Shown here piece after piece: positions 12,517 through 12,934 of a stretch of DNA of 12,934 bases (its first letter is position 1; every line of letters starts with the position of its first letter). The stretch spans positions 1 to 12,934 of the forward strand of contig CAYJPT010000061.1 of the NCBI GenBank assembly GCA_964372165.1, read 5' to 3'. Under the pieces are notes generated by a model that saw only the letters and a program-made list of their open reading frames with translations, did not search any database and was not told the DNA's origin. A program made the position numbers and the translations under genes. The stretch is from CAYJAD01 sp964372165 (GTDB lineage Bacteria > Desulfobacterota > Desulfovibrionia > Desulfovibrionales > Desulfovibrionaceae).

Positions 12517-12934
12517 GTAGTATATCCTAAAACGTCTTTATATTACCTCTATTTTAACTTTAGCTTATTTTTGGGGCAAACTTTAAAAAAGTAAACTCCA
12601 ACCAAGCAAATTCACCTTTCTTAGCATAACATTAAATCAAGAAAAAATTCCATGATTACACTGTTTTTGTGTTGTTTTGACTGATGTTAATTGTCAAATA
12701 AGTGCTGCTGACTTGAGTGTGTAAGGTTATTAGTTGAGTATTGAAAATTTGCTTTTTTTTCATGCTCTGTATTGTGTCTACAATTAAAAAATGTTATTGA
12801 TTAATAATTATGGTTTTGCTTTATATTAAAGCATAAAGATTAAAATTTATTGAATCTTTACATGCAGCAGCATAAAGTATTTAAGGAAACGCTGATTAAA
12901 TCAACAAGTTAAAAAACATATTGTGCGTTTCCTT
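12375..12934. other. Region downstream of lplA, 560 bp without a gene
   Basis: Apart from the hairpin element (to 12516) and the terminal repeat pair (12881-12934), this is AT-rich DNA with no convincing coding frame or classical terminator for lplA. Minor dyads are TTTGAC 12676-12681 with GTCAAA 12693-12698, and TGCTTTA 12817-12823 with TAAAGCA 12827-12833. The former could be an operator for a gene beyond the window; neither is recognised. Confidence 0.5.
12881..12934. repeat. Inverted pair of AAGGAAACGC repeats at the window end
   Basis: AAGGAAACGC at 12883-12892 is answered by its exact reverse complement GCGTTTCCTT at 12925-12934, the last bases of the window, 32 bp further on. The left copy extends to TTAAGGAAACGCTGATT (12881-12897), the reverse complement of the 9610-9626 repeat with one difference. 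The right copy is cut by the window end. Confidence 0.6.

Noticed and set aside
12475..12594. Short basic peptide frame starting MQRKPKRR
   Set aside because: It begins inside the hairpin element, has no ribosome-binding site and no family resemblance.
1..12934. CRISPR array, tRNA/rRNA genes, prophage or a complete insertion sequence
   Set aside because: No regularly spaced repeats, no cloverleaf or rRNA-like sequence, and no transposase, integrase or phage protein was found; only short repeat remnants are present.

Overview
The window is AT-rich bacterial DNA with seven complete protein-coding genes, no rRNA or tRNA genes, and three long non-coding stretches that carry repeat-like and regulatory structure. 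The gene content and protein style (a Cys/His-rich metal-site ATP sulfurylase, deltaproteobacterial-type GAF/PAS hybrid kinases, and str-operon proteins of standard length) suggest a low-GC sulfate-reducing bacterium of the Desulfovibrio group (Desulfobacterota). A host- or gut-associated member would fit the base composition and the lipoate-scavenging ligase, but that is inference.

Layout. 1-3513: str operon rpsL-rpsG-fusA on the + strand, with an extended -10 promoter, structured intercistronic RNAs, a GTG start for fusA, and a strong intrinsic terminator after fusA. 3667-4845: argJ (arginine biosynthesis), + strand. 4873-9086: two paralogous cytosolic hybrid histidine kinases on the - strand, 56 bp apart, running tail-to-tail into argJ. 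9087-10039: a long intergenic region with a short inverted-repeat element, a run of hairpins, a repeat tail, and then the sat control region. 10040-11311: sat (ATP sulfurylase) on the + strand with its own promoter and terminator. 11379-12374: lplA (lipoate-protein ligase), + strand. 12375-12934: no gene; it holds a MITE-like hairpin element that supplies the lplA stop codon, and another repeat pair at the very end.

How the parts work together. The str operon is translation machinery. Sat activates sulfate to APS, the first step of sulfate respiration. A near-perfect Rex-type operator lies across the sat -35/-10 spacer, so sat appears to be repressed according to NADH/NAD+ state. This agrees with what is known of Rex and sat in Desulfovibrio vulgaris. 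ArgJ and LplA are housekeeping or salvage functions. The two kinases look like a duplicated cytoplasmic sensor pair whose targets are not in the window.

The least ordinary material is the set of short repeats. One family (AATCAGCRTTTCCTTAA) occurs at 9610-9626, at 12881-12897, and truncated at both window ends, so the window may be an assembly contig bounded by that repeat. A second family (TAGATAGTGT...) is shared between the rpsL leader and the hairpin element after lplA. No clear new defence or metabolic system was found.
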